From CAVXTF01 sp963701375 (GTDB taxonomy: Bacteria; Actinomycetota; Acidimicrobiia; Acidimicrobiales; CAVXTF01), in contig CAVOZT010000005.1 of NCBI GenBank assembly GCA_963701375.1, positions 372,001 to 436,000 of the forward strand: a DNA stretch of 64,000 bases, in the 5' to 3' direction. The notes beneath the pieces were generated by a model. It was not told the DNA's origin. It did not search any database and saw only the letters and a program-made list of their open reading frames with translations. The position numbers and the translations under genes are program-made. This document shows, one piece after another, positions 17,331 through 26,954 of the stretch (positions within the stretch are counted from its first letter, which is position 1; each line of letters starts with the position of its first letter).

Positions 17331-18399
17331 CGCTCTTTTCCTCCTTTTGGCCCAGGGGAAGGATCGTTGAAAAAGTCGGAGTTGCCCCTCCGGACCAGGC
17401 TAGGTTCAACTCTCCTTCTACCCAGCTATCCTCCCGACACACATCGAGATCACCCATGTGCTGCTTGGTTCTTGACGGCGCGCCCAGCCTCGAGACCTCC
17501 CCCACTGCTTGAACTGGGCGTCTCGTTTAGACGATGCCCACACGGCGACGACACAAACGCACGGTCATGACCTATCTCGCCACAGGCCCGATGTTTTTTC
17601 TTCGCGTTATGTAACCCTTGCTGTGCACAGATCCAGATTGTCGTCCCGGCAAAACGGGTTTGCTCGACATTCGGCAGCGACCACGCTCCGAGCTCTGCAA
17701 ATACCCGTCAGATGATCTTGAAGCGCATGAGCGGCCACGAACATGCTCATCGGATCCTGTTGACTCGTAGACGACGAATCCCTGGTCATGGTGCGATGCT
17801 CGATGCCGGACTCCCTGGCGCATGGAGAGCACTGATACCACCCACACACCCCAAGTCTTTGAGCGTTCCCGACTCTAGGCAATGGCAAACCCCGCGACAG
17901 AACGGCTGGTATTCGGCGTATTGCTTGCAGAAACCGGATTCTTGACCGTCGATGCATCGCGAGAAGAGACCATCAGTCGCTACACGGGCTTCGACCCCGA
18001 AAAGGTGGCACCTTCTGATTGGACGTCAGGGCGAGATTGATGCGATCGAATAACCGCCGCTCGATGTCTCTTTTCATCGCAGACAGCTTGAGTTGCTGTG
18101 CAAAGAAGTGTCCATCGCCTAGATCGTCGCCTCTGAGACCGTCTCAGGGTCGTCTTATGGACGTCTGAAATTCGCACGATCCCGATCGAGTTCTCACCTC
18201 GTTTTCAACCCCGTAAGGATACTTTTCGCTGTCGCCTCCGACCCACGGACCGACGCCACGTGGGCCTCGGCATCGTCTCCGACCGCGTCGCTGGTTCGCC
18301 TCGGAACCCGAGTAACAAAGACGGTGAACGCGTTTAGGGACGTCACTGTGTCCGTTGACGTGGTGGTCCAGCCACGCTCGAGCTTGTCGCCAGGTTTGT
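17331..18399. other. Long intergenic stretch with repeat copy B
   Basis: No protein family is recognised in either strand over about 1.07 kb. Copy B of the dispersed repeat sits at about 17775-17985. Minus-strand frames through it have a Cys-rich pattern partly shared with the other copies. The rest shows short shadow-like frames only. Confidence 0.45.
17775..17985. repeat. Dispersed repeat family, copy B
   Basis: It shares GGTCATGGTGC and GCTCGATGCCGG with copy A at its left end. With copy C it shares GTCTTTGAGCGTTCCCGAC-like sequence, a GGCAAACCCCGCGACAGAAC-like block, and CGTCGATGCATCGCGAGAAG. All three copies have the same orientation. Divergence is high (roughly one difference per four to five bases by eye). 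Confidence 0.6.
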
Positions 18400-20682
18400 T
18401 CAGCCGCCCGGAACGGTGGTCGTCGTCGTCGTGGTGGTGGTGGTGGAGGTCGTTGTAGTCGTGGTGGAACTAGTCGTCGTGGACGATCCACTCGTTGAGC
18501 TCGAAGTTGGGGCCGTTGAACTAGTTGTCGTCACCGGCGTCGTGGTCGGCGTCGTGTTCGGGACGGTACTGCCCGAAGTCGGCGTCGTTTTGGAGGATCC
18601 ACCAGTTGTGGTCGTTGACGTTGACGGCGAGGGTTTTCGAGTCGTCCGGTTCGATGCAGGGATGTTATTGGAAAGAGGTAGAACGCCCCACGGACCGCTG
18701 GTGCCCGACCGCTGCGGGACGCTGAACGGGTTGGACGGATTTCCGGAATGGGTGGCCCCAAGGCTGAGGATCACGAGAGCGCAGGCTGCCGCTCCTCCGA
18801 GGATCACGGACCCTGCAGCGACCGGACGAAGGACGGCAACCAGACGCTCTCGAGCCTCCTCGCTCCGTCTGCGCTGCTCGAGCTCCGGCGACAGCTGAGT
18901 TCGTTGCGCAAGCCATGACGTGAACGGTGCAGCACAGTAGACCGTGCCTTGCCAGGCAATGAGCCCGAGCAAAAGCGCCGTGGGGTGAGCCGTCAAACCC
19001 AATGCGATAGCCGAGCCCCAAAGGACTAGGCACAGTAGGGTCTCGGCCCGCGCAGCGAGCAGGGCTGCAAGAAGCTTGTCGTGACCTTCCGATTTCGGAG
19101 TCCGTAGGAACACGCCTTCGCGCCTGATGATGCCTTGTATGCAGGCGAGGGAAACTGTCCACGAAAGCGAGAGCCAGTTCACAAAGGCCAGGAGCGCCCG
19201 CCTGTATGTCACATGAGTCCTCTGACGAAGGGCCCAGACCGCTCTCAGAAGACCTGAGATCAGCAATGCTCCCGGGAGGAGCACCGTGGGACCGACCAGC
19301 GGCCGGATCGCCACTGCGTGGTTGGACAAAAGCAGCCCCGCGATCAGCAACAAGACGACCGTGAAACAGAGGTATACAAAGTCGTTCAGCCACTGCAACC
19401 CCCCGATCAGGTAATCCAAGCGTTGAGCAAGTGACAAATGATTATCAGGTGACCGATCCCACGGCATGAGGCTCTTCCAGTGCTGGCGAAGGATCTGCAT
19501 TCCACCGAAACACCACCGAAATCGCTGACTCTTGAGTGAGGCGAATGTGAGCGGCATGATGCCCCTGCCGAAGCTCTTGCCCAGGTAGAGACCGGAGTAT
19601 CCCGCACGCAGCAAACGCAATGAAGTATCAGCATCTTCGGTGATGCACCACTCGTCCCAGCCGTTGATAGCACCAAGAAGGTTCCGACGCAGCAGGCCCA
19701 TCGTGCCTGCGAAGATGATCGAATTGCGTTCGTTCCTAGAAGGCATCGCCGTGGCGAAGAAGTAACGGTAGGCGTCGTAGCACGCGGTGAGGTAGGAACT
19801 TCCCTCAAAGTCGCGATAATCCTGCGGAGTCTGGACGAATGCAAGATTTGCATCGGCAAAGTAACCGACCGTCTCGGCAAGCCATGATGGCTCGACCAGA
19901 TAATCGGAATCGATCACACCGATTATCTCGGCGTCGGGATGCGTGAAGCGATTCAGAGCAAGGTTGAGAGCGCCCGATTTGTACCCCGGCCAGGGATCGA
20001 CGTGGACAAAACGCACGTTCGGCCGTCCGGAGCAGTACTCCTCGACTGGCTGCCATACCGCAGGATCTGTCGTGTTGTTGTCGATGACGACTATCTCGAA
20101 GTCGGGATAGTCGAGCGCCTCGGCTCGCCTTATCGTCTCGATAAGCATATTAGGCGGCTCGTTGTACGCCGCAATATGAAGCGACACCTTCGGCCTGTAC
20201 GTTTCATCAGGTTGAGGAAATTCCCGGGAATGCCGGACCCGACAAAGAACGTCACACGTCTCGAATGCGAAGGAGCTCGCCAAGGTGAGTGCAAATAGCT
20301 CAAGGACAAAGAGAATTGCTGACGCTGCCGCACCGATGACAGAAAGGTTGCCGTTGACCGTGATAGCGCCGGCGAAGACGAGATACGCAAGGGCTGCCGA
20401 GACGAAGCTTCCCATGAACAGCTGTCCGATTCCATTCCAGACCGAACGCAAACAGATCACTGCGAAAGTCACGGCAAAGCAAAAGATCTCGGCGGCCTCC
20501 ACTGGACCGGCGGGAACGGCCCACACCTCTGCGGCAATCCACCCGGCGGCAAAATACACGGTCGCGGCAACAAGAACGCCCTCGATGCGCGAAGCGTGCT
20601 TGATCCGTCGGCCGACCACTGCCAAGAGCGCCGTGGACAACCCAAGGGCAAGGGTGCACACCAAGAAGAAGCTGAAGAGCAA
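18400..20682 (-). CDS. Membrane glycosyltransferase family 2 (cellulose-synthase-like) with Thr/Ser tail
   Basis: 760 residues. About five hydrophobic segments precede a cytosolic GT2 domain (about residues 160-400) with VSLHIAAYNEPPNMLIETI, the DSD metal motif in IGVIDSDYLV, WCITEDADTSLRLL and the acceptor motif QRFRWCFGGMQI. This resembles processive beta-glycan or glucan synthases. More membrane helices follow. The final ~100 residues are almost only Thr and Ser with Pro and Gly, likely extracytoplasmic and flexible. It starts at TTG 20682 behind AGGT. It follows a GT4 gene on the same strand, so an exopolysaccharide or capsular glucan role is inferred. Confidence 0.88.
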   Translation of the reverse strand: MLFSFFLVCTLALGLSTALLAVVGRRIKHASRIEGVLVAATVYFAAGWIAAEVWAVPAGPVEAAEIFCFAVTFAVICLRSVWNGIGQLFMGSFVSAALAYLVFAGAITVNGNLSVIGAAASAILFVLELFALTLASSFAFETCDVLCRVRHSREFPQPDETYRPKVSLHIAAYNEPPNMLIETIRRAEALDYPDFEIVVIDNNTTDPAVWQPVEEYCSGRPNVRFVHVDPWPGYKSGALNLALNRFTHPDAEIIGVIDSDYLVEPSWLAETVGYFADANLAFVQTPQDYRDFEGSSYLTACYDAYRYFFATAMPSRNERNSIIFAGTMGLLRRNLLGAINGWDEWCITEDADTSLRLLRAGYSGLYLGKSFGRGIMPLTFASLKSQRFRWCFGGMQILRQHWKSLMPWDRSPDNHLSLAQRLDYLIGGLQWLNDFVYLCFTVVLLLIAGLLLSNHAVAIRPLVGPTVLLPGALLISGLLRAVWALRQRTHVTYRRALLAFVNWLSLSWTVSLACIQGIIRREGVFLRTPKSEGHDKLLAALLAARAETLLCLVLWGSAIALGLTAHPTALLLGLIAWQGTVYCAAPFTSWLAQRTQLSPELEQRRRSEEARERLVAVLRPVAAGSVILGGAAACALVILSLGATHSGNPSNPFSVPQRSGTSGPWGVLPLSNNIPASNRTTRKPSPSTSTTTTGGSSKTTPTSGSTVPNTTPTTTPVTTTSSTAPTSSSTSGSSTTTSSTTTTTTSTTTTTTTTTTVPGG

Positions 20683-20784
20683 CTTACCTGATCCGTGTCT
20701 CTCGGCTCACCCTGAGCTTCAGGGAAAGCCTCAACGGCTCGACTCGGACTGCTGGGGGGCGGACGAAGATTGTGTCGCGCACGG

Positions 20785-22200
20785 TCACGCCCGACGCACT
20801 TCGAGAGCGAGCTCAATGAATCGTGCGAGATACGAGGGCGCGAGATAGCGGTCTCGGACGCTTGAGTGAGCTGCGGTGCCCAACGACTTCGCCCGATTTT
20901 CATTCTCGATGAGATGCGTCACCGCGCCGCCGAAGCCCTCGAGATCGCCCGGATCATCCACCAGAAGACCGGAAACGTCATGCTCGATCTGATCCCGAAG
21001 GCCGCCGACTGCAGAAGCCACCGTTGGCGCACCTTTCCACATCGCCTCGGTCACCGTCAGACCAAAACCCTCGGCCAAGCTCTTTTGAATGATCACGTCA
21101 GATCGTCGTTGCAAGGCGTTGACAATTGCCGCGTTCTGCTCGGCGTCATCCATCGGGAGGCATGCGATGTGGACCCGCCGTCGTGAGCGTGACGGAAGAC
21201 CTGCCCAGGCGTCGCGCAGCTCTTCGAATGTTTGCGCGCCTTCAGGGTCATCGGCAATCGATTCAGGCGACGGGCCCGCGAGGACGAGGTGAGCGTCGAG
21301 GTGATCCGGCACATATCGGCAGAATCCCTCCATCACCCCGGCATGATCTTTAAGAGGATCCCATCGCGAGATCTGTGTAACGATCTTCGACTCACGGTCC
21401 AAGGGCGGATCTTGGATCATCTCGGCCCCGGCACGCACCGTGGCCGGGGCGCCTTCCTGACGGTGAAAAGTGGGCTCCGCTGTCGCCTCGTCCGGGATTA
21501 TGCCGGATGCTGCCAAAATCGAGGCGACGGTCCCAGGCTCGAGAAGCTGATTCTTGGGTGAGAACGCGTCAATGCAAGGAGGAATGATATTTACCGAGCC
21601 TGGGTCCAGATTGTCCCAGGCATATCTGTTCCGCGAGAACACGACTGCATCCGCTGTGTTCGCGAAGCAGCCGAGGAACTCCCACGCCGCATAACTGAAC
21701 TCGTTTGGATCGTCGGTTCCGACGTGACAGCTCCAGATCACAGCCGCACCGAGGCGGCGAATGTGAGACGCCAATCCGACTGTCTGGGGATCGTGCAGCA
21801 CCACGACGTCGCCTGGTTGCACCATAGTCGTCAACTCGTTGATCTGGCGTTCAAGAGTACCCATATAGGCGCACCGTTCTTGTTCACCGAGCTCGCCACC
21901 GTCTCCCTTCGATCCGTGGAGAAAGTGGTGGATACGCTTGGTGACAACGAAGAAGTCTTCGTCGCCGTCGATAACGGCCCAACGCGTAGTAACCCCTCCA
22001 CCCTGTAGATAGCAGAGGACAGATTGGAGCATCTCTGCCACCCCGCCTCCGGTAGCCGTCGAATTGAGATGCCAGAATGTTCGGCCGTCGAGCGCCGAGG
22101 CAGCCAGTTCCAGGTCGCTGGCAAATCTTGCTTGTTGCTCAGGTCGTAGCATCGACGCGAATCTCGTCGCGTCGAGCGGAGGTAAATCGATCTCATTCAT
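20785..22200 (-). CDS. treT: GT4 glycosyltransferase, trehalose synthase TreT-like
   Basis: 471 residues from ATG 22200, which has GGAGG seven to eight bases upstream. The GT-B fold is shown by the N-terminal FWHLNSTATGGGVAEML motif, typical of TreT/trehalose phosphorylase-like enzymes. Others are VVLHDPQTVGL, IWSCHVGTDDPN, IPPCIDAFSPKN, ISRWDPLKDHAGVMEGF and the C-terminal donor-site KSLAEGFGLTVTEAMWKG with GGLRDQIEHDVSGLLVDD. TreT makes trehalose from a nucleoside-diphosphate glucose and glucose. That would fit the osmoprotection theme, but related enzymes use other acceptors. It is upstream of the GT2 gene with 102 bases between. Confidence 0.8.
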   Translation of the reverse strand: MNEIDLPPLDATRFASMLRPEQQARFASDLELAASALDGRTFWHLNSTATGGGVAEMLQSVLCYLQGGGVTTRWAVIDGDEDFFVVTKRIHHFLHGSKGDGGELGEQERCAYMGTLERQINELTTMVQPGDVVVLHDPQTVGLASHIRRLGAAVIWSCHVGTDDPNEFSYAAWEFLGCFANTADAVVFSRNRYAWDNLDPGSVNIIPPCIDAFSPKNQLLEPGTVASILAASGIIPDEATAEPTFHRQEGAPATVRAGAEMIQDPPLDRESKIVTQISRWDPLKDHAGVMEGFCRYVPDHLDAHLVLAGPSPESIADDPEGAQTFEELRDAWAGLPSRSRRRVHIACLPMDDAEQNAAIVNALQRRSDVIIQKSLAEGFGLTVTEAMWKGAPTVASAVGGLRDQIEHDVSGLLVDDPGDLEGFGGAVTHLIENENRAKSLGTAAHSSVRDRYLAPSYLARFIELALEVRRA

Positions 22201-22377
22201 GGATCCTCCAGTCGAGGTTCTCGGCAGGCGGGTCAACACGTGAATAGTCAGACGGATGAAGTGGTGTTCGACCTTCGTCCGAGGCCCCGATGCGACGTAG
22301 CCGGATCGACCTATGCGTTTTACCTTCTATTGCTGCCAACGGTGGCTCGAGCAGGCCACATCTTGGAGGACTGCACG

Positions 22378-22890
22378 TCAGGCCGCGACAACGCGAGTCT
22401 GATTGATGGTTGGGCCGTCGACCGCAACCTCAACTCGTCGCGCCGTAGCTGTAACGCCGAATACGAATGCACCCATAAGGACCAGCAGGACACCTGGTCC
22501 GAGGTTTGCACCTACCTGGTTGACCAAGTTGTGCAGGGGAGTTGCGGCACGGAAAACGGAATGGCCTGGACCTTGTAGAACCGGCCATGCGAGAGGCCCG
22601 ACGATCAGCCACGCTCCCGCCGCCACGCCCAACAAGCTTCCGATTGCCGCCCGTGCTCCCCCGAAGGTCCCCGGCAGAGCCGTGACTACAAGCATGCCAC
22701 CGAAGAAGGCTGCAGCACCTGGTGCGAGGTGCAACCAGGCGTGGTTCAAGTTCCACTCCCAAGTCCCTGTCCGGTCCACCGAGTAGCCGAAGCTCGAGCT
22801 TACGAAAACAACCATTGCGGCCCAGATCCCCATCAGTACCATGACCAGGCCCAGGAAGCTGACAGACCGGGTCGTTGAGCGGTTGATCAT
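22378..22890 (-). CDS. Four-helix membrane protein (DUF4383-like)
   Basis: 170 residues from ATG 22890, preceded by GGGAGG. Helices are SFLGLVMVLMGIWAAMVVFV, LAPGAAAFFGGMLVVTALPG, AIGSLLGVAAGAWLIVGPLAW and PGVLLVLMGAFVFGVTA. The VLMGIW start and the loop that follows are like small actinobacterial membrane proteins of the DUF4383 kind. Function unknown. It lies upstream of the GT4/GT2 pair on the same strand but 177 bases away, so a shared transcript is uncertain. Confidence 0.65.
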   Translation of the reverse strand: MINRSTTRSVSFLGLVMVLMGIWAAMVVFVSSSFGYSVDRTGTWEWNLNHAWLHLAPGAAAFFGGMLVVTALPGTFGGARAAIGSLLGVAAGAWLIVGPLAWPVLQGPGHSVFRAATPLHNLVNQVGANLGPGVLLVLMGAFVFGVTATARRVEVAVDGPTINQTRVVAA

Positions 22891-23967
22891 GACGAAGCCT
22901 CCCTTCGGACGCGCTTCTGTATGTAGAAGCATTCCCATATACAAGTGTCGTGAAACGGGGTCGGTCGACAACACGTAAACGAGGTGCCACACACGGTGTC
23001 CGATGCAGGATCACCTTGTGCAACGCCGATGTTGTCAACTCCACGTCATGCCGTTGTTGAGTGCGACTTCACTACAGAGAGTGACAAGGCAGTGAAGATG
23101 GGCCGGTGTCTGTCATGCAAAAATTGATCGTCGCAACTCATCCACGGTCGTCTGATCCCGCTACCTGAAAGATTTTGTGCTGAGGTCGTAGGTGCAGTTG
23201 CTCGACGCCGAACCCTGTGCGCACGAACAACGAGCACCGATACACCCAGACGCCCCCCCAGGTCTTTGAACGCTCCCGACGCTGGGCAAGGCCAAACCCT
23301 GTGACAGAACCGCTGGTACAATTTGGTGTATTTGCTTGCAGAAAAGCGGACTTTGGGCCGTGGACGCATCGTGAGAAAAGACCATCAGCCGCCATCTGAT
23401 TGCACGGACCCGACGTAGCGTGATCGTCCATGTTGGGACTAAGGCTACGGTTTGCAGCAATGACGTGTCCGCTCGGTGTCGTCCACCCGAGAGCAGGCCA
23501 TACCCTGCCCCCGCGGCGTCTATCTCCGACTCCCAAGGGTCAGCATGCCCGTCGAGAATTGCGGGTAAATAGGTTGTGTCAACACCTCAAGGGGATGATC
23601 GGATGCCCAAGACCTCGAACGTTCCTCGTTCAGCAATCTGCCAGATGCACCTCGGGACGATCCACTTTCGGACCAGTTGGCCGAGCTGGGCGCACATATC
23701 AGGGAGTGGCTTCAGGAGCAATCCAAAGAGAACTCGATCAACTATCGCCCCCTTTAGTTGGCGCTGAGGAGAGAGCCTGTCGCCTTGCAATGGGCGACAT
23801 GTCGCCTTCTCTCTGGCCATCTCGCAAACGATAACCAACGACCCTCTCAGTGGCCATCTTCGTCGGTGTTCGTGCGATTGAGCGATGTGTGGAACGTTTT
23901 GGATATGTCAAGACGCGTTCAGCTACCTTGGATGTCGCGCGGAGTATCGCCAACACGTTGCAGGACT
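22891..23967. other. Intergenic stretch with repeat copy C
   Basis: About 1.08 kb without a recognisable gene. Copy C of the dispersed repeat lies at about 23180-23407. A short plus-strand frame near 23600-23758 (ending HIREWLQEQSKENSINYRPL) looks protein-like but has no start codon, so it may be the tail of a lost gene. Confidence 0.45.
23180..23407. repeat. Dispersed repeat family, copy C
   Basis: It matches copy B over its full length: GGTCGTAGGTGCAG, GAGCACCGATACACCCAGAC, GTCTTTGAACGCTCCCGACG, CTGTGACAGAACCGCTGGTA, TTGCTTGCAGAAAAG and GACCATCAGCCG in order. It also shares TTGCACGG with copy A at the right end. All copies are in intergenic DNA. Confidence 0.6.
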
Positions 23968-25089
23968 ATGAGAAGAGAACTCAGAGCACCGCGCTTGGCG
24001 GACCAGTCGACGATCTCTGGGTCGCGACCTTGGCGGAAGGGTACGTGGAAGCGACCCGCCCTAGTTGTGGTTGCCTCGGTCGCGCTGCTCGCGGGACTCG
24101 CAATCATCTTACTGCTCGTTCGGAGCGTTCAAGGCACCCCGTGCGACGCCGCGATGTTCCGGGTCGGGACGTCAACCGCCAGCGCCGCGAGCTACCCCGC
24201 GCTCGGCGACCAGACCATTGCGGCACGGTTACATCGTGCGTTCCACGGCTCGTCTCCCGCAGTGTTCTGCAACGACTTTCCCGATCCTTTTGTGCTCCGG
24301 GTGGGCGGTTCGTATTACGCCTACTCGACCGGCACCGACTACATGCACATACCGGTGCTTTTGACGAGCGGTATCTTCGGGGGTGGCGGACGACACAACG
24401 CTCTGCCTGTGATGCCGTCGTGGAGCGACCATGTAATCGCATGGGCACCGTCGGTGCTTAGACGTGGCAACCGGTTCGTCATGTACTACGCGCCCGCGCT
24501 TCCAGACGGCCGTCATTGCCTGTCGATCGCTGTGTCCACCGATCCCGCCGGACCGTTCACCGACCACACTCGGGGGCCATTCGTCTGTCCACCAGGAGGA
24601 GCGATCGATCCGAGCCCGTATGTCGCGCCCGACGGGCAGCCCTACTTGGTTTGGAAGAACGGCGCTGACATCGTCGCGGCTCCGCTCACCGCCGACGGCC
24701 TGGCATTGGCCGGGAACCCTACCTGGCTGCTGAGTGCGGCCGAGCCATGGGAACACGGGATCGTGGAGGCGCCGAGCATGATCTCTAGCGGTGGGAAGGT
24801 CTACCTCTTCTACTCGGGTGGGCACTGGAACAGCGCCGAGTACGCGATCGGTTACGCAAGGTGCGCGACCCCCCTTGGGCCTTGCACCAGAGCTTCGACA
24901 AGGCCATGGCTTTCCTCCAACCGCGTGGCACAAGGACCGGGTGGCCAAGAGTTCTTTACCGATCAAGCAGGGAACTTGTGGATGGTGTTCCACGCCTGGA
25001 TTGACAACAAGATCGGGTACCCCGTCGGCGCACGCAATCTCTTCGTCGTCCGCATCACCTTCGCAAAGGGGATACCTCAAGTGACCTGA
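23968..25089 (+). CDS. Membrane-anchored glycoside hydrolase family 43 protein
   Basis: 373 residues from ATG 23968 (AGGA five bases upstream). A single helix near residues 30-55 (LVVVASVALLAGLAIILLLV) is a signal anchor. The five-bladed GH43 propeller follows: the catalytic-base Asp in FCNDFPDPFVLRVGGSYYAY, WAPSVLRRGNRFVMYYA, the pKa-modulating Asp in AIDPSPYVAPDGQPYLVWK, and the general-acid Glu in GIVEAPSMISSGGKVYLFYS. GH43 enzymes cut arabinan, xylan or related beta-linked pentosides outside the cell. Specificity is not decidable here. It stands alone between intergenic DNA and IS debris. Confidence 0.85.
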   Translation: MRRELRAPRLADQSTISGSRPWRKGTWKRPALVVVASVALLAGLAIILLLVRSVQGTPCDAAMFRVGTSTASAASYPALGDQTIAARLHRAFHGSSPAVFCNDFPDPFVLRVGGSYYAYSTGTDYMHIPVLLTSGIFGGGGRHNALPVMPSWSDHVIAWAPSVLRRGNRFVMYYAPALPDGRHCLSIAVSTDPAGPFTDHTRGPFVCPPGGAIDPSPYVAPDGQPYLVWKNGADIVAAPLTADGLALAGNPTWLLSAAEPWEHGIVEAPSMISSGGKVYLFYSGGHWNSAEYAIGYARCATPLGPCTRASTRPWLSSNRVAQGPGGQEFFTDQAGNLWMVFHAWIDNKIGYPVGARNLFVVRITFAKGIPQVT

Positions 25090-25174
25090 GGTTGCTCGTT
25101 CGCCAAACGACCGGGGAAAGCCGCCCGATGCCGAAGCGGGAAGCATGCAGGTTCTCGGCGCTGCGAGCTCGATG

Positions 25175-25192
25175 TGGCCCCAAAGTGGGCGG
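25175..25192. repeat. Putative IS terminal sequence
   Basis: TGGCCCCAAAGTGGGCGG resembles the arm of the inverted repeat at 10757-10808 and sits about 140 bases before a transposase N-terminal fragment. A matching right end was not found. Confidence 0.35.
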
Positions 25193-25315
25193 AATGAATC
25201 TCGTGCTCAGCGTCGTGCGCACGAGTGGTTGCGTCGCTTAGCTATCAGGCGTGGATGACTTCTCGGCCCAGGCGTCGCCCCTGAAGGCACCTAAAATTGC
25301 TATCGGACCTCTGGG

Positions 25316-25657
25316 TTGGCTCTTCTCGTCGACGTTCGGCCATCATCCTCCGTGGCTTTTTCCTTCGTTTACCTAACCTTCTGCCGCCTTTTGAGACTTG
25401 TCTGCTCTGCACGTCGCTCCGAGCCCGACAAGGAGATCAAGATAATGGTGCTCCGGCACCAGGTCCGTGTCCTGCAACGCCAGCTCCGTGCACGCGTGCG
25501 GTATCGACCGTCGGATCGGGCCATCCTGGCCGCGTTCAGCCGTTTGCTTCCTAGTAACCGGTGGCGGTCGTTCCTAGTCACCCCCGAGACCCTGCCGCGA
25601 TGGCATCGCGAGGCGGCAAACACAAGTGGCGACACTGGGGAAACAACGAGGTCGTGA
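25316..25657 (+). pseudogene. N-terminal fragment of an rve-type transposase/integrase
   Basis: The segment around IMVLRHQVRVLQRQLRARVRY, then DRAILAAFSRLLPSNRW and FLVTPETLPRWHREA, is the characteristic N-terminal helix-turn-helix region of a common actinobacterial integrase-core transposase family. The frame breaks right where a basic R-W-T-Y-P motif and the DDE core should follow. No core is found downstream. Truncated, inactive. Confidence 0.7.
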
Positions 25658-25836
25658 GCTATCGACTCGCAAGTACACATCCTCGGATCACCGACCATCC
25701 GACCGGTGAGTTCGTCACCCAGATTGCCCGCAATTCTGATGCGTACTCCTCTTCGTCTAACGCGAGGCAGATCAGCGCATCGACACGTCGGTCTGAGTCA
25801 GTAGGCAAGTTGCGTCGATGCCCCATGGCCTTCCCT

Positions 25837-26952
25837 TCACGCGATCCGAAACCGTTCCGCGTCACTGGTTCGGAAGGTCATACCATGCCCTGGACGAGAG
25901 CGGTCGGGTTTCAGGCTGCCGCCAAAGGGGGGCAAGCAACCATCGAACAATTGTGTTTCGATGTGATGATGGTCATGGAAGTACTCGACGTGACGAATGT
26001 TCGGAACGGCAATGGCGATGTGAGCATGCAAGTTGGGTGCGCAGTGGCCGGAAATCTGCAGTTGATGAGCTGCCGCGAGATGGGCGACTTGAAACCAAGC
26101 GGTGTAGCCACCGCAACGAGTTACGTCGGCCTGAATGCAGTTGACGGCACCCGCCGAAATCATCTTGGTGAAGTACCAAGGGTTGTATCCGTATTCGCCG
26201 GCGGTGACGTCACTACGACATTGGTCACGAACCTCACGAAGGCCGTACAGGTCGTCGGACGAGACGGGTTCTTCGAACCAAACGACGTCGTAGCAATCAG
26301 ACATTGTGTGACCTAAACGAATTGCTTGCTTGCGCTGGTATGCGCCGTTCGCGTCGACATAGATCTCAACCAGATCGCCGACGACCTTTCGGGTCAGCGC
26401 AACGCGTTCGAGGTCACGAGTGGCGTTGTGGCCCCACGATTCACCTATCTTGATCTTGACGCTCGGGATATGCCATTCCTCAACCCAGGTGCGCAGTTGC
26501 GCAGTGGTCACCTCGTCGCTGTAGGTCGTGAAGCCCCCGCTGCCGTAGATAGGGACGGCGTCCGTTACTCGGCCGATGAGGTCAGAGAGGGATATTCCCA
26601 GGGTGCGGGCCTTCAGATCCCAGAGAGCGATGTCTACGGCCGAGATCGCGCACGCCGCGACGCCGGGTTGGCCGACGTTGCGACACGCTCGCGTCATCTG
26701 TTGATTACATGCGGGCACGTCCATTGGATCACGTCCGCTAATGACATCGGCCAACAGTTCGTCAACGACGGTCTTTGCGGCTCCGCTGGCATAGGTCCAG
26801 CCGACCCCTTCATGATTGCCGGCTCGCAGACGGACCAGGACCATGGTCGTCGCGGACCAGCTGAGGGTTCCATCTGCTTCGTCTTGATTGGTCGGGACCC
26901 GAAACACCTGCGCCTCGACAAGCTTGATTGCGTCCGATTCGTGGGTGCTCAT
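25837..26952 (-). CDS. Enolase-superfamily sugar-acid dehydratase/racemase (MR/MLE type)
   Basis: 371 residues. The capping domain ends around VGQPGVAACAISAVDIALWD. The TIM barrel shows the KxK base in VKIKIGES, metal ligands in YVDANGAYQ, FEEPVSSDD and AGEYGY, then QADVTRCGG and the C-terminal His-containing SGHCAPNLHAHIA. This is the mandelate-racemase subgroup, which includes gluconate, galactonate and other acid-sugar dehydratases. It starts at ATG 26952, three bases after the GMC-tail gene stop at 26955, so the two form an operon. A relic copy is at 16855-16985. Substrate inferred only as a sugar acid. Confidence 0.88.
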   Translation of the reverse strand: MSTHESDAIKLVEAQVFRVPTNQDEADGTLSWSATTMVLVRLRAGNHEGVGWTYASGAAKTVVDELLADVISGRDPMDVPACNQQMTRACRNVGQPGVAACAISAVDIALWDLKARTLGISLSDLIGRVTDAVPIYGSGGFTTYSDEVTTAQLRTWVEEWHIPSVKIKIGESWGHNATRDLERVALTRKVVGDLVEIYVDANGAYQRKQAIRLGHTMSDCYDVVWFEEPVSSDDLYGLREVRDQCRSDVTAGEYGYNPWYFTKMISAGAVNCIQADVTRCGGYTAWFQVAHLAAAHQLQISGHCAPNLHAHIAIAVPNIRHVEYFHDHHHIETQLFDGCLPPFGGSLKPDRSRPGHGMTFRTSDAERFRIA

Positions 26953-26954
26953 CG

